Shown in pieces: positions 8,013-9,000 of a stretch of 9,000 nt of DNA. The translations under genes and the position numbers were made by a program. Source of the DNA: a bacterium (GTDB lineage Bacteria > UBP13 > UBA5359); assembly GCA_028699365.1 (NCBI GenBank), contig JAQVUQ010000087.1, positions 1 to 9,000 on the forward strand, written 5' to 3'. Under the pieces are notes generated by a model that saw only the letters and a list, made by a program, of their open reading frames with translations, ran no database searches and was not told the DNA's origin. How positions within the stretch are numbered: the first letter of the stretch is position 1; each line of letters opens with the position of its first letter.

Positions 8013-8600
8013 CTATCCCTTTTTCATGGCAGCGATGATACTGTCAGTAATGTTCAGCGCTGCTGCAAAGAACGGGAGTGATTTCTTGTCCACTACAATA
8101 TCAAATTTATTATCTTTGGCATACTTCTGAATGGCAACGGAAATCTCGTTAAGCCTTAATTGCATCTGCTCTTTGTTTTCCGCCGTCAGTTGCTGGTTGG
8201 TCAATCGAGTGAACGTGACTATCTCCGTACTCAAGTCCCTTATCTTCTTCTGCTCTTCCTGCTTCACTTTATCCGTCATAGTGGCGGCGCCCTTCTGATA
8301 CCTGTCAGCCAGGACCTTCAGTTCCGCCTGCTTCTTCGACAGTTCGATTTCCAGGTCCATACGCTTCTTCTCAATCTGTTCACTGGAAGCTTTCGCCTTA
8401 TCATAAGCGGCATATATCCGCTCGACGTCAACAACACCGATTTTAACAGCTTTATTAGTATCGGGCTCAGCCGCTACCGCAGGATGTCCGCTGAACCATA
8501 CCGCGCTCAGCGCTATCCCCAGCAGCAACGCCAGCTTCGACAATGAAATCGGCCGTTTCTCCAAACCGCAATACTTGCACATCTTCTGACGCATATCCAT
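8013..8600 (-). CDS. skp: OmpH/Skp-family periplasmic chaperone
   Basis: Skp-type proteins are trimeric periplasmic chaperones that hold unfolded outer-membrane proteins between the Sec translocon and the BAM complex. From the ATG at 8600 the protein has 195 residues, close to the family norm. It shows a signal peptide (hydrophobic about 18-37, likely cleavage near AVAA/E at 41-45), the opening strand KIGVVDVERIYAAY (53-66), a long charged coiled-coil region about 67-155 forming the tentacle arms, and the C-terminal strand FDIVVDKKSLPFF (166-178) followed by LNITDSIIAAM, typical of OmpH. The start at 8600 is preferred over the in-frame ATG at 8624 because GGGAGG lies 5 nt before it, whereas 8624 has no such site. 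The n-region carries an unusual C8-x2-C11 pair. It is first in the probable operon, 96 nt before tpsB, suggesting a role in TPS assembly. A general housekeeping Skp is also possible. Confidence 0.9.
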   Translation of the reverse strand: MDMRQKMCKYCGLEKRPISLSKLALLLGIALSAVWFSGHPAVAAEPDTNKAVKIGVVDVERIYAAYDKAKASSEQIEKKRMDLEIELSKKQAELKVLADRYQKGAATMTDKVKQEEQKKIRDLSTEIVTFTRLTNQQLTAENKEQMQLRLNEISVAIQKYAKDNKFDIVVDKKSLPFFAAALNITDSIIAAMKKG

Positions 8601-8605
8601 GGTGT

Positions 8606-8611
8606 CCTCCC
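8606..8611 (-). promoter_or_regulatory. Ribosome binding site that decides the skp-like start
   Basis: Reads GGGAGG on the minus strand, 5 nt before the ATG at 8600. It selects this start over the ATG at 8624, which would place the site inside the coding region. Confidence 0.8.
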
Positions 8612-8656
8612 GGCAATCAGCCATTATTACTGCACAAAGCCCAAGTCAAACAACAA

Positions 8657-8679
8657 GCAAAAATCGTTACATTTTTCGC
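8657..8679 (-). repeat. Imperfect AT-rich inverted repeat in the operon leader
   Basis: Plus-strand arms GCAAAAAT (8657-8664) and ATTTTTCGC (8671-8679) pair along 8 bp with one bulged base and a 6-nt loop. If transcription starts near 8711, this lies in the 5' untranslated leader, about 55 nt before the start codon. It could be a weak hairpin or a regulator site. It is too AT-rich to be a strong terminator. A short GTTAG/CTAAC dyad (8681-8692) sits next to it. Confidence 0.35.
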
Positions 8680-8717
8680 AGTTAGTCCTAACCGGCACAG
8701 CGACCTATAATTAATTT

Positions 8718-8746
8718 ATTGTATATTACAGCGCTGTGAACGTCAA
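8718..8746 (-). promoter_or_regulatory. Sigma70-type promoter for the skp-tpsB-tpsA operon
   Basis: On the minus strand, -35 TTGACG (8741-8746) and -10 TACAAT (8718-8723) are separated by exactly 17 nt. Each hexamer matches the consensus at five of six positions. The start of transcription would be near 8711, giving a leader of about 110 nt before the ATG at 8600. The surroundings are AT-rich and intergenic, as expected. No comparable promoter is visible before tpsB or tpsA, so this one may serve all three genes. Confidence 0.7.
8728..8737. promoter_or_regulatory. Perfect palindrome in the promoter spacer, candidate operator
   Basis: ACAGCGCTGT is its own reverse complement over 10 bp and lies wholly between the -35 and -10 hexamers. 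A dimeric regulator bound here would block or remodel RNA polymerase. The regulator is not in the window, and short palindromes also occur by chance. Confidence 0.4.
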
Positions 8747-8793
8747 CCAAAAGTTAAGGGATTGCTCTCACGCTTCCTGCCCCTGTTTCGTTG

Positions 8794-9000
8794 CTATGTT
8801 AAGCTTTCCTGCAGAAAATCGATTGCGTTCATCAGCATCCCATCCGTTATCTCATGGCCGCGGTCCGGCTCCTCATGAACAAACACGGATTGAGGCAATC
8901 CCTCTTTCCGGCAACGCTGCTCAATAGCATCGGCAAAAGCCCGGTACATCGGCTCCGGGGTGCCCTCATCCAGTGCTCCCCAGCCAAAGAACAGCTTTCG
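8794..9000 (-). CDS. Alpha/beta-hydrolase-fold esterase-like protein, C-terminal 68 residues only
   Basis: The frame enters at base 9000 and ends with TAG at 8794-8796. The visible 68 residues begin with a hydrophobic strand (KLFFGWGALDEGTP), in which D11 fits the catalytic acid after strand 7. They end with DRGHEITDGML, in which H49 fits the catalytic histidine before the last helix (MNAIDFLQE). This spacing and the G-H-E/D context are typical of esterases, dienelactone-hydrolase-like and acyl-peptidase-like proteins. The nucleophile serine lies outside the window, so substrate and subfamily cannot be named. The gene points the same way as the operon but is 193 nt upstream with a promoter between, so it is probably a separate unit. 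Confidence 0.75.
   Translation of the reverse strand, partial: RKLFFGWGALDEGTPEPMYRAFADAIEQRCRKEGLPQSVFVHEEPDRGHEITDGMLMNAIDFLQESLT

Larger units (their letters stand above)
8601..8793. other. Intergenic region between the hydrolase gene and the skp-like gene
   Basis: 193 nt. It holds a promoter, a palindrome and a leader hairpin (listed separately) plus the skp-like ribosome binding site. I found no GC-rich hairpin with a T-run just after the hydrolase stop at 8794, so how transcription of that gene ends is unclear and read-through into the operon is possible. Confidence 0.6.

Noticed and set aside
8013-8624. Longer skp-like start at 8624
   Set aside because: It adds eight polar residues before the signal peptide and has no Shine-Dalgarno sequence, while GGGAGG precedes the ATG at 8600.
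8620-8650. Second promoter: TTGACT with a TAATAAT-like element close to the skp-like start
   Set aside because: The spacing to the best -10-like hexamer is only about 14-15 nt and transcription would start almost at the coding region. The pair at 8718-8746 is far better.
8736-8927. Plus-strand 63-codon frame at the right end
   Set aside because: It is antisense to the hydrolase C-terminus and the promoter, with no ribosome binding site or recognisable domain.
1-9000. CRISPR array, tRNA/rRNA, insertion sequence or phage elements
   Set aside because: No regular short direct repeats with unique spacers, no tRNA-like cloverleaf, no transposase frame and no terminal inverted repeats were seen. 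The many short similar strings in 1-4700 are coding repeats of tpsA.

Overview
This window holds four minus-strand genes. Three of them read as one two-partner secretion (TPS, type Vb) operon of a diderm bacterium. Reading from high to low coordinates they are: the 3' end of an alpha/beta-hydrolase-like gene (8794 to beyond 9000), an OmpH/Skp-type periplasmic chaperone gene (8013-8600), a complete TpsB outer-membrane transporter gene (6231-7916), and the 5' part of a giant TpsA exoprotein gene that starts at 6184 and is still open at base 1 (at least 2061 codons in the window).

TpsB and Skp-like proteins imply a real outer membrane, so the host is Gram-negative or a diderm Firmicute such as the Negativicutes. 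Base composition looks slightly above 50% GC, with frequent ATA for isoleucine in tpsA. I cannot place the species. A didermic anaerobe (deltaproteobacterial lineage or Negativicutes) is a guess only.

Layout: 1-6184 is one uninterrupted reading frame on the minus strand. It comprises an extended signal peptide, a TPS secretion domain with the NPNGI hallmark, then a Cys-free beta-helical stalk carrying about twelve degenerate copies of a roughly 90-125 residue repeat. Between repeat copies 8 and 9 lies an Ala-rich helical segment of about 250 residues that does not look like the rest of the stalk. A 46-nt AT-rich gap separates it from tpsB. A further 96-nt gap, with a perfect 9-bp inverted repeat, separates tpsB from the skp-like gene. 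Upstream of the skp-like gene (8601-8793) are a near-consensus sigma70-type promoter (TTGACG, 17 nt, TACAAT) with a perfect 10-bp palindrome in its spacer, and an AT-rich imperfect hairpin in the leader.

Inferred working model: the promoter at 8718-8746 drives skp-like, tpsB and tpsA together. The chaperone would protect TpsB, and perhaps the long unfolded TpsA, in the periplasm. TpsB would recognise the TPS domain through its POTRA domains and export TpsA through its barrel. The C-terminus of TpsA, which decides between adhesin, hemolysin and contact-dependent toxin, lies outside the window. All of the long plus-strand open frames across 1-6184 are shadows of the repetitive tpsA frame.
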